Source: Chelatococcus sp.
GTDB lineage: Bacteria; Pseudomonadota; Alphaproteobacteria; Rhizobiales; Beijerinckiaceae
Length of the DNA: 48,572 bases
NCBI GenBank assembly: GCA_003248805.1
Contig: QFQY01000036.1
Span: forward strand, 1-48,572
Direction of reading: 5' to 3'
The notes under the pieces were generated by a model. It was not told where the DNA came from, did not search any database, and saw nothing but the letters and a program-made list of their open reading frames with translations. Of the stretch, positions 47,948 to 48,572 are shown in pieces. Each line of letters opens with the position of its first letter. The stretch's first letter is position 1. The translations under genes were made by a program, and so were the position numbers.

Positions 47948-48572
47948 ATGCCCTTCAACTTTCCGCGCAACGCCTATGCCGCGATGTTCGGCCCCACCAC
48001 GGGCGATACGGTGCGCCTCGGCGATACCGATCTCTGGATCAAGGTCGAGAAGGACTTCACCACCTATGGCGAGGAGGTGAAGTTCGGCGGCGGCAAGGTC
48101 ATCCGCGACGGCATGGGCCAGTCGCAGGTGAGGAATGCCGACGGCGCCGTCGATACCGTCATCACCAATGCGCTGATCCTCGACCACTGGGGCATCGTGA
48201 AGGCCGATATCGGCATCACCGGCGGGCGCATCGTCGCCATCGGCAAGGCCGGCAATCCGGACATCCAGGACGGCTTCGGCAATTTCGATCCCACCGAGAC
48301 GATCATCGTCGGGCCCGGCACCGAGGTGATCGCGGGCGAGGGCAAGATCGTCACCGCCGGCGGCTTCGACAGCCATATCCACTATATCTGCCCGCAGCAG
48401 ATCGAGGATGCGCTGATGGGCGGGCTCACCACCATGCTCGGCGGCGGCACCGGCCCGGCCCATGGCACGCTGGCGACGACATGCACCCCCGGTCCCTGGC
48501 ATCTCGGCCAGATGATCAAGGCCGCCGACGCCTTCCCGATGAACCTCGCCTTCGCCGGCAAGGGCAATGCCG
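47948..48572 (+). CDS. ureC: Urease alpha (catalytic) subunit, partial
   Basis: The first 208 residues of the nickel-dependent amidohydrolase that hydrolyses urea to ammonia and carbamate. The start MPFNFPRNAYAAMFGPTTGD and the KFGGGKVIRDGMGQSQ segment are typical. The nickel-ligand motif SHIHYICPQQ (His143, His145) is present, followed by GGLTTMLGGGTGPAHGTLAT. The carbamylated Lys, remaining ligands and the flap lie beyond the right edge. GAGGAGGAGACGAGAA precedes ATG 47948. The remaining ure genes are expected just outside the window. Confidence 0.97.
   Translation, partial: MPFNFPRNAYAAMFGPTTGDTVRLGDTDLWIKVEKDFTTYGEEVKFGGGKVIRDGMGQSQVRNADGAVDTVITNALILDHWGIVKADIGITGGRIVAIGKAGNPDIQDGFGNFDPTETIIVGPGTEVIAGEGKIVTAGGFDSHIHYICPQQIEDALMGGLTTMLGGGTGPAHGTLATTCTPGPWHLGQMIKAADAFPMNLAFAGKGNA

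Noticed and set aside
1..48572. tRNA, rRNA, CRISPR arrays, insertion sequences, toxin-antitoxin or restriction systems
   Set aside because: No cloverleaf-like segment, repeat-spacer pattern, transposase motif or defence-type gene was recognised on either strand.

Overview
The window is very GC-rich chromosomal DNA from an alphaproteobacterium of the order Hyphomicrobiales (Rhizobiales). That placement rests on a complete RcGTA-type gene transfer agent cluster, a FeuN/FeuP/FeuQ-like module, the order ccmI-ccmE-ccmF-ccmH, degP, two-component pair, glnE, PleC-like kinase, pepN, and GANTC sites clustered in front of the kinase. A Bosea- or Methylobacterium-like genus is plausible, but that is inference from overall resemblance.

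Layout. 1-3432 (minus): methylmalonyl-CoA mutase small subunit, thiD and mutase large subunit, tightly packed; the large subunit runs off the left edge. 3597-7865: a small Gly-rich protein (minus), a HerA-like ATPase, an M20 peptidase and a LOG-family phosphoribohydrolase. 8003-23941: the gene transfer agent (GTA) cluster in canonical order: TerS, TerL, portal, small head proteins, prohead protease, capsid, connector, adaptor, tail terminator, tail tube, two tail chaperone-like proteins, tape measure, two distal tail proteins, NlpC/P60 peptidase and hub. It is interrupted between capsid and connector by two secreted chymotrypsin-fold proteases on the opposite strand. 24008-26433: FeuN-like periplasmic modulator, FeuP-like regulator, FeuQ-like kinase. 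26519-30583: cytochrome c maturation genes ccmI, ccmE, ccmF, ccmH. 30603-31124 (minus): an unknown secreted protein built of two repeats. 31301-34811: single-PDZ HtrA/DegP protease and a second OmpR-type two-component pair. 34828-37794: glnE. 37804-44496 (minus): PleC/DivJ-type PAS kinase, aminopeptidase N, and a cation diffusion facilitator with an unusual metal-site residue and three tandem C-terminal domains. 44611-45992: glyoxalase I and a PfkB kinase. 46102-48572: the start of a urease operon (ureD, an acidic-tailed unknown protein, fused ureAB, partial ureC), running off the right edge.

How the genes work together. The GTA genes should make a headful-packaging, phage-like particle; no integrase, repressor or lysis gene is visible, so this is a domesticated GTA and not a prophage. 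The central block is envelope-centred: periplasmic sensing (Feu), cytochrome c assembly, periplasmic proteolysis (DegP) and a second envelope sensor. GlnE and urease belong to nitrogen economy. The PleC-like kinase carries sequence signs of cell-cycle control (CcrM/GcrA and CtrA-type sites).

The most distinctive features are the antisense protease pair inside the GTA cluster, the triple-domain transporter, the duplicated Cys-containing secreted protein, the acidic protein in the urease operon, and two families of intergenic inverted repeats that occur inside the GTA cluster. No tRNA, rRNA, CRISPR array, insertion sequence or integrase was seen. No gene-free stretch exceeds 300 bases; the longest (226 bases at 5673-5898 and 213 bases at 40099-40311) are described below.
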